From contig JAQTUE010000026.1 of the NCBI GenBank assembly GCA_028710415.1, positions 1 through 64,000 on the forward strand: a DNA stretch of 64,000 bases, given 5' to 3'. The notes beneath the pieces were generated by a model. The model was not told the DNA's origin, searched no databases, and saw only the letters and a program-made list of their open reading frames with translations. The first letter of the stretch is position 1, and every line of letters starts with the position of its first letter. Source of the stretch: Paludibacter sp. Its GTDB lineage: Bacteria > Bacteroidota > Bacteroidia > Bacteroidales > Paludibacteraceae. Below, in pieces: positions 43,698-51,176 of this stretch. A program made the position numbers and the translations under genes.

Positions 43698-45587
43698 TCA
43701 AATTAATTTCTGATTAAACGCTTTTAAGAAATCCAGCACATTGGTTTTTACATTAACAAAATGTTCTATACCAATTGCTTTTAGTTCTTCCGTACAAGCA
43801 GGCGCTCCGGCAACCACAAATTCTGTTTTGCCTTTTGACAGTGCGTAGGCAGCAGGTGCTAAAGTTGCATATTCATCGTCGCTTGAACAGAGAACGATAA
43901 TATCCGCTTTTGCATCCAAAGCAGCTTTCACACCTTCTTCAACGGTTTCGAAACCAAGGTTATCCACCACTTCATACCCGGCACAGGCAAAGAAGTTGCA
44001 TGAGAACTGGGCACGGGCCAATCGCATGGCAAGGCTTCCGATAGTCAGCATAAACGCTTTTGGTCGTTTGGCAGCTGCTTCCGTAGCAAAACGCAAGGCT
44101 TCAAATTCAGAAGCACCACGAACCGGTAACAGTTTTTCAGTACCTTCATGATTGCAACCGCAATCGGCAGCATCTTGAATTTGTACTTTCTCTCCGCCTA
44201 TTTCATTGAAGTTAGGGAATTGATTTGTTCCCAACAGGATTTCACGACGGCTTGATACTGATTTCAAACGTCCGGCAGCAGTTGCTTTCACAGCCTGTTG
44301 CACTTTTCCCGAAGCAATCGCTTCAAAGAATCCACCTTGTTCTTCCACTTCCAGGAATAGTTTCCAGGCCTGGGCAGCTATTTCATTGGTCAACGTTTCC
44401 ACATAATACGAACCTGCAGCAGGATCGGATACTTTGTCGAAATGACATTCTTCTTTTAATAATAATTGTTGATTGCGGGCAATACGTTCAGAGAAATCAT
44501 CCGTTGGCTTAAAGATAGAATCGTATCCCAGAACGGTCAGTGAATTAACACCTCCCAGTGTGGCGCTCATGGCTTCTGTTTGAGTACGAAGCATGTTTAC
44601 GTTGGCATCCAGGATGGTTTTGTTGAACGTGGTGGTTTCAGCATGAATGCGCATTTTGGCAGCACATTTGCAGATTCCGTTTTCTGTGCTTTTGCAATCA
44701 TCTTTGGTACAGGCAGGTTGATAAGCATCTACCAGCATGGCCCACAACATACGGGCAGCACGGAATTTGGCAATTTCCATAAAGTAGTTGCCACCCACTC
44801 CAAAGTTGAATTTGATTTTCTTGGCAGCCATTGAAGTATCCACGCCTGCGTCAACAAGCAACGACAGGTATTCGTTCCCCCAGGCCAATGCGTAACCCAA
44901 TTCCTGGTAAATAAATGCACCTGCATTGTTCAATGTCTTGGCATTTACTGTAACCACACGGTAGAATGGTAAGCCTACGGCAGCCAGAACGGTTGCTTTT
45001 GCTTTTTCGGTGATTTGTTCTTTGGTCAGTTCTTTGCCTGCCAATAGCATGCGATTCATTGGGTCGAAGTTGATAGAACCATGCAATTTGGTCACATCAA
45101 ATTCTTTCGATTTGAAATAAGTGGTCAGGATAGTTGCCAGTTCGGCCGCCTTGCTGACACAAATGCAAAAGTTAAGCTCCACACAATCAGCAGCAATACC
45201 TTCCAGCAGGGTGGCGATGTATTCAGGGCTTAATTCTTCTTTTTTTAGCTTGAAACCAAGTGAGTTGACTCCTTTGTACAGGATTTCCAATGCCTTGGCA
45301 TTCGCTTCTTTTACGGTTACAACGTCGATGTTCTGACGTACAAGCCATTCATTGCCTGGTTTTGTTCCCCGTACGTAAGGAAATGCTCCGGGAGCTGAAT
45401 CTTTTGTCTTCAGGGATTCAATGTTTTCAGCCCGATAGAAAGGCTGTACGTTGAAACCTTCGTTGGTTTTCCAAACGAGCTTTTTGTTGAAGTCTGCTCC
45501 TTTGAGATCGACTGTGACTTTATCCATCCATTGCTGTGTGCTAACAGGTGGGAAATCAGCCAATAAATTCATTTTTTTTTCTGCCAT
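43698..45587 (-). CDS. mutA: Methylmalonyl-CoA mutase, small subunit
   Basis: 629 residues. It is homologous to the large subunit but catalytically inactive: the C-terminal flavodoxin-like domain (AFMLTIGSLAMRLARAQFSCNFFACAGYEV in part) lacks the DxHxxG cobalamin motif. Segments WGNEYLSLLVDAGVD, FNFGVGGNYFMEIAKFRAARMLW in part, and MLRTQTEAMSATLGG are typical. A short cysteine-rich insert (~CTKDDCKSTENGICKC) lies between helix and substrate-domain segments, and a second CGC cluster occurs in the linker. It is the first gene of the operon, with a probable -7 element upstream. Confidence 0.93.
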   Translation of the reverse strand: MAEKKMNLLADFPPVSTQQWMDKVTVDLKGADFNKKLVWKTNEGFNVQPFYRAENIESLKTKDSAPGAFPYVRGTKPGNEWLVRQNIDVVTVKEANAKALEILYKGVNSLGFKLKKEELSPEYIATLLEGIAADCVELNFCICVSKAAELATILTTYFKSKEFDVTKLHGSINFDPMNRMLLAGKELTKEQITEKAKATVLAAVGLPFYRVVTVNAKTLNNAGAFIYQELGYALAWGNEYLSLLVDAGVDTSMAAKKIKFNFGVGGNYFMEIAKFRAARMLWAMLVDAYQPACTKDDCKSTENGICKCAAKMRIHAETTTFNKTILDANVNMLRTQTEAMSATLGGVNSLTVLGYDSIFKPTDDFSERIARNQQLLLKEECHFDKVSDPAAGSYYVETLTNEIAAQAWKLFLEVEEQGGFFEAIASGKVQQAVKATAAGRLKSVSSRREILLGTNQFPNFNEIGGEKVQIQDAADCGCNHEGTEKLLPVRGASEFEALRFATEAAAKRPKAFMLTIGSLAMRLARAQFSCNFFACAGYEVVDNLGFETVEEGVKAALDAKADIIVLCSSDDEYATLAPAAYALSKGKTEFVVAGAPACTEELKAIGIEHFVNVKTNVLDFLKAFNQKLI

Positions 45588-45622
45588 AATATAGTTTAAT
45601 TATCGAATTTTCTAAGCGAGTG

Positions 45623-45630
45623 CAAAATTA
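45623..45630 (-). promoter_or_regulatory. Possible -7 element of the mutase operon
   Basis: The minus strand reads TAATTTTG, a TAnnTTTG match 35 bp upstream of the mutA start. The -33 position reads TCT, so support is partial. No cobalamin riboswitch is recognisable in the leader, which would be very short. Confidence 0.4.
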
Positions 45631-46014
45631 CTACTTTCTGTTGAGTTATAAGAATTTTTCTTAATGAATTAAAGAAAAAAAGCGGTAATTAAAATATATG
45701 GTAAAAAGCGAGTGGAATAGCATACATATCATATTCATTTTCAATTACATACTGATCTTATTTTATAATACTGTATTGTTTGATATTATTTATTAGAAAA
45801 ATAATTGTACTCCGGGGATAATAAAAACCATTATTTGAACTGAAAAAGGCAATAAAACCATCTTTGAAACTTTATGGGTTCTTTTTCTGTTTAATGGAAT
45901 GATATTTCGATTATTCCAATTTCATGATTTTAAAATAATATTTTTCTTCATAACATTATTAAGCGTCAAACCTTATCTGAAAGGGTAAGATTTATCACAA
46001 TTCAATTTATCAGC
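45631..46014. other. Divergent intergenic region
   Basis: AT-rich spacer between the mutase operon and the SRPBCC gene. No RNA element or repeat is seen. A hairpin-capable stretch CTGAAAGGG near 45977 does not belong to a full REP unit. Confidence 0.4.
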
Positions 46015-46476
46015 ATGCATAAACTCAAGCAAGAACAATTTCTACCCATTACCCTGGACGAGGCATGGCATTTCTTCGCAACCCCCAGAAACCTGAATGA
46101 AGTCACCCCCGATAACATGGTATTTGAAATCATTTCTCAATTGCCCGACACAATGTACGAAGGCTTGCTGATACTTTACCGCTTAAAACCCATGCTCAAT
46201 ATCCCCATTGAATGGTGTACCGAAATTACCCACATCAAGGAAAAGGAGTATTTTGTGGATGAACAACGCAAAGGACCGTACAAAATATGGCATCACGAGC
46301 ATCATTTCAGGGAAGTAAAGGGTGGAGTCATGATGACCGACCTGTTGCAGTATGATATCGGCAAGTGGTTTATTGGTTGGTTGGCAGGGGAAATATTTGT
46401 TCACAATAAGGTGAAAGCAATTTTTGAATACAGGATCAAAGCCTTAGATATCATGTTTAATCAAAACCATAAATAG
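46015..46476 (+). CDS. SRPBCC / START-like ligand-binding protein
   Basis: 153 residues, cytosolic. It matches the small SRPBCC group annotated as ligand-binding or 'cell division inhibitor'-like: HKLKQEQFLPITLDEAWHFFATPRNLNEVTP in part, PIEWCTEITHIKE, FVDEQRKGPYKIWHHEHHF, and a helical C-terminus. Such proteins bind a hydrophobic ligand in a helix-grip fold, and the ligand here is unknown. It is convergent with the antiporter gene across 19 bp. Confidence 0.8.
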   Translation: MHKLKQEQFLPITLDEAWHFFATPRNLNEVTPDNMVFEIISQLPDTMYEGLLILYRLKPMLNIPIEWCTEITHIKEKEYFVDEQRKGPYKIWHHEHHFREVKGGVMMTDLLQYDIGKWFIGWLAGEIFVHNKVKAIFEYRIKALDIMFNQNHK

Positions 46477-46495
46477 TTTCACTTCCATGTGTGAC

Positions 46496-47713
46496 TCACT
46501 CTACTTTATTAACATCTAATGCAGGTTCAGCATTTTCCTCATTCGATTTCTCACTCACCGGGAAAGCCATTAACCCAACCATCATAATCAATGCAGTGAG
46601 GATGATTATCTGGACAATCAGCGATTTATTAACTAAATGCAGTTGCTGAGCAGGTACAACAGAAAGGAATAATAATATTGTAATTAATCCCCTGGGTGCT
46701 ACAAACAGCAATGGTTTCAAAGGCAAACGGGAGATTTTCAACTGGATAATCCGAAAAACAAATATAATTCCCACGATTCCTGCAGCCAATAAGAGAGTAT
46801 TGGTATTGAGAATTTCGGTTGTTTCGAGTAAATATCCGAACAGGATAAAGAATAAGGCACGCACCAGAAAAGCCATCTCCACGGTGATTTCCTTAAACTT
46901 TTGGTCCTCGATCTTCAGTTCCTCCGGATGGAGTTTCTTAATCCACTTGAAGCGTTTAAACTTGTACAGGTTGCCGATAAACAGCCCGAAAGTCAGAATA
47001 AATATCAGGGATGGCAGTTTATAAATCTCCAGCACGGTATAGATTAAAATAATCAGCAATATGATGGGAATGAACTTGATATGATGTTCAATCTTTCTTA
47101 GTAAAATGGTCAGTCCAATGGTGGCAACAAACGAGATCACCACAATAATCACCAATTGGATTCCAAAGTTTCCAAAGGTTTTAAACCCGTAATCGGTATT
47201 CAGCACAATAAAATTAAAGAAGACAACCCCCAGTATATCCGACAGGCTGCTTTCATAAATCACAAATTCCTTATTGGCCGTACTGATACCCCGAACACTG
47301 GGAATGGCAATGGCACTGCTGATCACGCTAAAGGGAATGGCATTGGCCAGGCAACTCCTAAAAGGGAAACCACCCAGGTACTGGAACAGAAAGCTCAAAG
47401 CAAACGTAATGACAAACATGGTAACCAAAGCCCCAAAGAACGATTTGCGGATCAGACTGATCTTCGACTTATCCAGGTCCAGTTCCAGCGATCCCTCCAG
47501 CACGATGAGTATCAGCCCGATGGAACCCAGTATGGGCAACACAACTGTAAAATCAGGAAGATGGATGCCTAAAAACTCAGTCATTTGATGCAACAACCAC
47601 CCCAACAGCAGCAATAAAATCACCGAAGGTATTTTGGTTTTGGATGACGATAAGTCAAACAAATAGGCGATAAGCAGCAAGATGCAAAATGATATGATAA
47701 TGGTTGAAGTCAT
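46496..47713 (-). CDS. Cation:proton antiporter (CPA family)
   Basis: 405 residues, about 11-12 hydrophobic helices. The segments DLSSSKTKIPSVILLLLLGW in part, VLPILGSIGLILIVLEGSLELD in part, SSAIAIPSVRGIS and YESSLSDILGVVFFNF correspond to the Nha/CPA antiporter core, with the acidic pair (ESSLSD) in the ion-binding helix. It should exchange Na+ or K+ for H+ at the inner membrane. It has no cytosolic regulatory domain, only a short hydrophilic tail. An exact TACTTTTG -7 element lies ~100 bp upstream. Confidence 0.82.
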   Translation of the reverse strand: MTSTIIISFCILLLIAYLFDLSSSKTKIPSVILLLLLGWLLHQMTEFLGIHLPDFTVVLPILGSIGLILIVLEGSLELDLDKSKISLIRKSFFGALVTMFVITFALSFLFQYLGGFPFRSCLANAIPFSVISSAIAIPSVRGISTANKEFVIYESSLSDILGVVFFNFIVLNTDYGFKTFGNFGIQLVIIVVISFVATIGLTILLRKIEHHIKFIPIILLIILIYTVLEIYKLPSLIFILTFGLFIGNLYKFKRFKWIKKLHPEELKIEDQKFKEITVEMAFLVRALFFILFGYLLETTEILNTNTLLLAAGIVGIIFVFRIIQLKISRLPLKPLLFVAPRGLITILLFLSVVPAQQLHLVNKSLIVQIIILTALIMMVGLMAFPVSEKSNEENAEPALDVNKVE

Positions 47714-47814
47714 TTTATAGTTATTTTGGTTTATTCATTATGCACGTGGAAATTTGTGGATGATAAACCATTATTAATTGTGGCTATCCAGATTCGGATT
47801 CTTTTTTAACCCTG

Positions 47815-47822
47815 CAAAAGTA
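47815..47822 (-). promoter_or_regulatory. -7 element of the antiporter gene
   Basis: The minus strand reads TACTTTTG, an exact TAnnTTTG match 102 bp upstream of the start codon. The -33 element is not convincing. Confidence 0.45.
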
Positions 47823-48100
47823 CAGAAACTATTGGTCGAACTCTTTTAAAAACGGGAGAATAGCAAACAATGGAACAATAAAAAAGAATAATTGACACTC
47901 CGCCACATCCCCTTCCTGAAAAGTTGCCCGCTCCTCCCCGACCCCTTGCAGTTGGAATGTTTCTGGATGTGATTTATTTTTAAACCTTAGCCTGTGCATC
48001 ATATCCCGGTAGTAGATTTTCCAATTCGTTACTGATTTTTTTGATGAGCCTCGAATTCGAAAACTGCTTTTGGTTGCTTTTTATTTTGATCTAGGCACAA

Positions 48101-48212
48101 AGGGGGTTCAGTGAGGCTTCAATAGGGGTTTCGAGGGGGTTGGTAGGGCCAGGGCCCTACCAACCCCCTCGGAACCCCCTCGAAAGGCCCTCGCAACCCC
48201 CTCGATACCCCC
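48101..48212. repeat. 11-bp-period inverted array, element II
   Basis: The left arm reads in 11-bp steps (GGGTTCAGTGA, GGCTTCAATAG, GGGTTTCGAGG, GGGTTGGTAGG). The right arm reads CCCTACCAACC, CCCTCGGAACC, CCCTCGAAAGG, CCCTCGCAACC, then CCCTCGATACC twice. The centre is a perfect 18-bp palindrome with a 2-base loop (48133-48150 and 48153-48170). It shares unit type and the right-flank ACAGA...ACAGACC with element I at 19784. It lies in the 860-bp gap between the antiporter and the toxin-antitoxin area. Confidence 0.8.
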
Positions 48213-48512
48213 TCGATACCTAAAACAGAAACAGACCAAAAGACAGACCAACGAATAACCATTAAAAGAGGGTAAAAAGTGAAATTAGGTACTTATACTA
48301 CTAATTGAGCAAAAGAATTAATGAGGTGTATGTAATTCTTATTTTTACAATTTAATGGATAAATAGGAGACTAAACGAATGCCGATACTTATGAATGGCA
48401 AATTTAGGAATACACATCAAACCCCTAACGAAACGTTTGGACGCTTTTGTCTAATGATTGATTTTCAAATTGTAGATTTATTCCTTTTCTTCTTCCTAAG
48501 ATTTTCTATCTG
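48213..48512. other. Gene-free stretch before the antitoxin-like gene
   Basis: AT-rich. An open frame reads in from 48379, but its first 66 codons are low-complexity and lie upstream of the promoter at 48513-48547, so they are not considered coding. Confidence 0.45.
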
Positions 48513-48547
48513 TTTGGTATCAATTTCAATAGTTGTATGTATATTTG
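48513..48547 (+). promoter_or_regulatory. Promoter of the antitoxin-like gene
   Basis: TTTG at 48513-48516 and TATATTTG at 48540-48547 with a 23-bp spacer. The -7 element ends 29 bp before the ATG at 48577, which fixes that start rather than the in-frame ATG at 48379. Confidence 0.5.
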
Positions 48548-48576
48548 TAATATCTAACCATTCATACAGAAGTATT

Positions 48577-48903
48577 ATGAAAGTATTAGCAGAAATAAAT
48601 ACAGATAGTCCAACCGGGAAACGTATTGTGAGTGAGTTGGAAAAACATTATAAAGTTGTAAAATTAAATTATCCTTCTCCAACAAATCCTGAGGAAGATG
48701 GTGAAAAAACATACAGTTTTGAAGAATTTAAAACAAATGTAAAAGAAGAATTTAAAAATCGGTATGGAGTTGATTTTGAAAGTTTAGCACACATTGAAGT
48801 ATCATCCTATGATCCTAAATTTGTTGCTAAAATAAAACGAAGCGAGAAACAAGCTGAGGAAGGGAAAGTACAGAGATTAGATCTGAACGAACTATGGAAA
48901 TAG
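48577..48903 (+). CDS. Antitoxin-like protein of a broken toxin-antitoxin pair
   Basis: 108 residues beginning MKVLAEINTDSPTGKRIVSELEKHYKVV in part; acidic and lysine-rich, with a helical C-terminal tail (IKRSEKQAEEGKVQRLDLNELWK in part) like antitoxins that wrap a RelE-fold toxin. A 14-codon frame overlaps its stop codon (48894-48938) and looks like the start of a YoeB/Txe-type toxin. The family assignment rests on layout and on general resemblance; no DNA-binding motif can be named. Confidence 0.55.
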   Translation: MKVLAEINTDSPTGKRIVSELEKHYKVVKLNYPSPTNPEEDGEKTYSFEEFKTNVKEEFKNRYGVDFESLAHIEVSSYDPKFVAKIKRSEKQAEEGKVQRLDLNELWK

Positions 48904-48938
48904 ATTTAACCGATGAAACAAAAAAAGACCTGCTTTAA
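48894..48938 (+). pseudogene. Truncated YoeB/RelE-type toxin start
   Basis: A 14-codon frame (MEIDLTDETKKDLL) overlaps the antitoxin-like gene by 10 bp and then hits a stop. The N-terminus is typical of YoeB/Txe toxins (MEI.T..A.KDL.YW), but nothing after the stop, in any frame, continues the family. It is read here as a deletion remnant. Confidence 0.4.
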
Positions 48939-48973
48939 TATAAATTTTCGCTGCATAGACTTTCCCAAATGAA

Positions 48974-49363
48974 TTAAACACTATAGGGATTTAAGACTGT
49001 CAAGCCTTTGATATTCTTAAAATCAGAGACATTTCTGGTGATAAGTATGAAACCAGACACTAGAGCAGTTGCAGCAATAATGGCATCAGGAAGTTTAGTT
49101 TTATGTTTTTTACGTAAAGCAATGCAAACATCAGCCACTTCTTCAGTCAGTTCATAGACTGAAGCGTCATCCATAAAATCGGTAAGTATTTGATATTGAT
49201 TTGCGGTGGTATTGAAGCCCAAAACTTCTATTTTAGTAATTATTGATAGATTAGGAATCTCATCAATTACGGTATTCATAAAAGTCATTCCATGGTCAGA
49301 TAGCTTTCGACCAAGATAATCTATTACAGCATTTGTATCGATTAAATAGTTTGGTTGTTCCAT
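48974..49363 (-). CDS. vapC: VapC-type PIN-domain toxin
   Basis: 129 residues, one PIN domain. The acidic catalytic set is present: Asp9 in YLIDTNAVIDYL, Glu46 in TKIEVLGF, Asp93 in KLPDAIIAATA, and Asp114 in TRNVSDFKNI. It should act as an Mg-dependent RNase inhibited by the antitoxin encoded just upstream, with a 22-bp overlap between the two frames. The enzyme appears intact. Confidence 0.88.
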   Translation of the reverse strand: MEQPNYLIDTNAVIDYLGRKLSDHGMTFMNTVIDEIPNLSIITKIEVLGFNTTANQYQILTDFMDDASVYELTEEVADVCIALRKKHKTKLPDAIIAATALVSGFILITRNVSDFKNIKGLTVLNPYSV

Positions 49364-49557
49364 TGTTCACGACTTTCATTTACATAATCCTGTAACTCAT
49401 CGGCAGTTTTAGGACTCAATTTACCTGCATATTTATCAGAAAGACTCAAGGATTGTTTCTTGCTTTTCTTAAGGACTTTAAGTACATGCAATTTCTCTAA
49501 GTCTTCCAGTAGTTTGTATGCCTTACTGTTGTTTATTTGTATGAGGACAGTTTCCAT
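49342..49557 (-). CDS. vapB: VapB-type antitoxin
   Basis: 71 residues. The N-terminal segment METVLIQINNSKAYKLLEDLEKLHVL in part gives a small beta-alpha unit, and a charged C-terminal tail (SKKQSLSLSDKYAGKL onward) is the usual toxin-wrapping part. Its frame overlaps vapC by 22 bp, which fits translational coupling. Typical antitoxin autoregulation of the operon is expected. No close family named beyond position and size. Confidence 0.75.
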   Translation of the reverse strand: METVLIQINNSKAYKLLEDLEKLHVLKVLKKSKKQSLSLSDKYAGKLSPKTADELQDYVNESREQWNNQTI

Positions 49558-49591
49558 TTTTACTGAGATTTTATGAGCGGTTATTTCAATG

Positions 49592-49622
49592 CAAATATAC
49601 TACTTTTTTAGGTATTGATTAA
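49592..49622 (-). promoter_or_regulatory. Promoter of vapBC
   Basis: The minus strand reads TATATTTG (49592-49599), an exact -7 match, with TTA rather than TTG 20 bp upstream. The leader would be about 30 bases. Confidence 0.5.
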
Positions 49623-49772
49623 GTAGCCAATTACTTTTAGCAGTTTTCGTTATGGATAAGAGATGAATCGACTCTTTGCATTCAAAACATTAATTGAATC
49701 AGTAAAGTTCATTAAAGTTCAATATGAAGCGGAACTTATTGAGTGCATTCTACCATTTACTCTAAAAATGTG

Positions 49773-49780
49773 TACTTTTG
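49773..49780 (+). promoter_or_regulatory. -7 element of the dus gene
   Basis: TACTTTTG, an exact TAnnTTTG match 25 bp before the ATG at 49806. It lies inside the longer frame that begins at 49743 and so excludes that start. Confidence 0.5.
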
Positions 49781-49805
49781 TTCTTCAATTATAGCAACAA
49801 ATAAC

Positions 49806-50744
49806 ATGGAAGTATATTTAGCCCCTATGCAGGGACTCACCGACTGGATATTCAGGGAATCATTTTACGAACATATAGGACAGTTTGACAAAGCGTTTGC
49901 ACCTTTTATCAGGGTACAAAACGGGGATTTTTACCATCCGAGCCAGTGCAACGACATACTGCCGGAGCACAATACCTTTCAAAAGCCAGTACCCCAGTTC
50001 CTGGGAAATGATGGGGCATCATTCCAGCACTTCGAGGAATTATGCCAGAAGCATGACTATACCGAAGCAAATATTAACCTGGGATGCCCGTTCATCAAGG
50101 TTACCGGCAAAGGCATGGGAGCCGGTATGTTACCACATCCCGACAAGGTTGCAGGATTACTGGAAACTATTTTTGCAACTACAAAGCTTAAAGTATCGGT
50201 AAAATGCAGGCTGGGACTTGAACATGCAACTGAATTTGAGCCACTGATATCTGTATTCAATGATTACCCGATTGAAGAAATGATTCTCCACCCCCGGGTT
50301 GGGAAGCAAATGTACAAGGGGGAAGTGGATCAGGAGGCTTTTGCACGCTATGCTCCAAAGTTGAAACATCCCATCTGTTATAACGGGGATATTGCAACCC
50401 TGGCTGATATTGATAAAATCCAATCTTTAGTACCAGGTATAAGCAGGATCATGATAGGCCGTGGCATACTTCAGAATCCTTTTTTATTGGCAGAAATCAG
50501 GAATCAGGAATTATCTAAGGCTGAAAAATCAAGCATGCTGAGAAACTTTCATATTTCATTGATTGAGCGTTGTAAAGAAAAATACTCCGGGGATTTAAAC
50601 ATACTGCGCCGGTTGGAAGAGATGTGGTCGTATCATGCTGAAGGATTTGAAGACGGACGAAAGATCTTTAAGCAGGTGAAGAAATGCAATACGCTGGCTA
50701 AGTATGAGGTGGTGTTGTTTAAAGCCATCAGTGAGCTGATTTGA
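49806..50744 (+). CDS. dus: tRNA-dihydrouridine synthase
   Basis: About 312 residues; the start at 49806 (MEVYLAPMQGLTDWIF) is the family N-terminus, and a -7 element lies upstream of it. The flavin-binding barrel motifs are LAPMQGLTD, ANINLGCPFIKVTGKGMGAGML in part (with the catalytic Cys of NxGCP), KCRLGLE, ILHPRVGKQMY and MIGRGILQNPFL. It reduces uridines in the tRNA D-loop using FMN and NADPH. The exact Dus subclass (position modified) cannot be told. Confidence 0.92.
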   Translation: MEVYLAPMQGLTDWIFRESFYEHIGQFDKAFAPFIRVQNGDFYHPSQCNDILPEHNTFQKPVPQFLGNDGASFQHFEELCQKHDYTEANINLGCPFIKVTGKGMGAGMLPHPDKVAGLLETIFATTKLKVSVKCRLGLEHATEFEPLISVFNDYPIEEMILHPRVGKQMYKGEVDQEAFARYAPKLKHPICYNGDIATLADIDKIQSLVPGISRIMIGRGILQNPFLLAEIRNQELSKAEKSSMLRNFHISLIERCKEKYSGDLNILRRLEEMWSYHAEGFEDGRKIFKQVKKCNTLAKYEVVLFKAISELI

Positions 50745-50793
50745 TTCTTCATCAATGGAGTACAAATATTAGAAAGGGAAGTCTTACATATCA

Positions 50794-51102
50794 ATGAAAG
50801 GAAACATCCAACATATTATCATTGCAGTAGTAGGTATATTTTTCATGCTTTCGGTAAGTGAAATAAATACCAGCTATTTTCATAATACCTTTGATGATGA
50901 TTACGATTATTATATACAACCGGATAATTCACCGGTTACTTCAATCTCTTTAAATGTATTCACAGACATTTCACTTGTTTGTATTCCTGCAATTAATGGA
51001 TTTATACTGACTGAGGCTAATCCATCCTTCTTTTTAAAACCTGTTTATTTTAAGTATTATTCACCACCTCTCCACGTTAGAAATTGTATTTGGCTAATAT
51101 GA
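50794..51102 (+). CDS. Small secreted or membrane protein upstream of a TonB receptor
   Basis: 102 residues. A single hydrophobic segment near the N-terminus (IIIAVVGIFFMLSVSEI) could be a signal peptide or anchor. The rest holds an Asp/Tyr cluster (FDDDYDYYI) and ends in YFKYYSPPLHVRNCIWLI in part. Short proteins with this SPP-type end often precede TonB-dependent receptors in Bacteroidota. It lies 74 bp before the receptor on the same strand. No function known. Confidence 0.55.
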   Translation: MKGNIQHIIIAVVGIFFMLSVSEINTSYFHNTFDDDYDYYIQPDNSPVTSISLNVFTDISLVCIPAINGFILTEANPSFFLKPVYFKYYSPPLHVRNCIWLI

Positions 51103-51176
51103 TTTGAACAGACTTTTAGTTTCAAGACCCTTCATGGGATTGTTATTTAAAATTCTCAACATTAAAATCATTCATT

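Noticed and set aside
45588..45720. Cobalamin riboswitch upstream of the B12-dependent mutase operon
   Set aside because: The leader predicted from the -7 element is under 35 bases, and no B12-box-like sequence was seen.
48379..48576. Longer N-terminus of the antitoxin-like protein
   Set aside because: The extra 66 residues lie upstream of the TATATTTG -7 element and are a hydrophobic low-complexity run without a partner.
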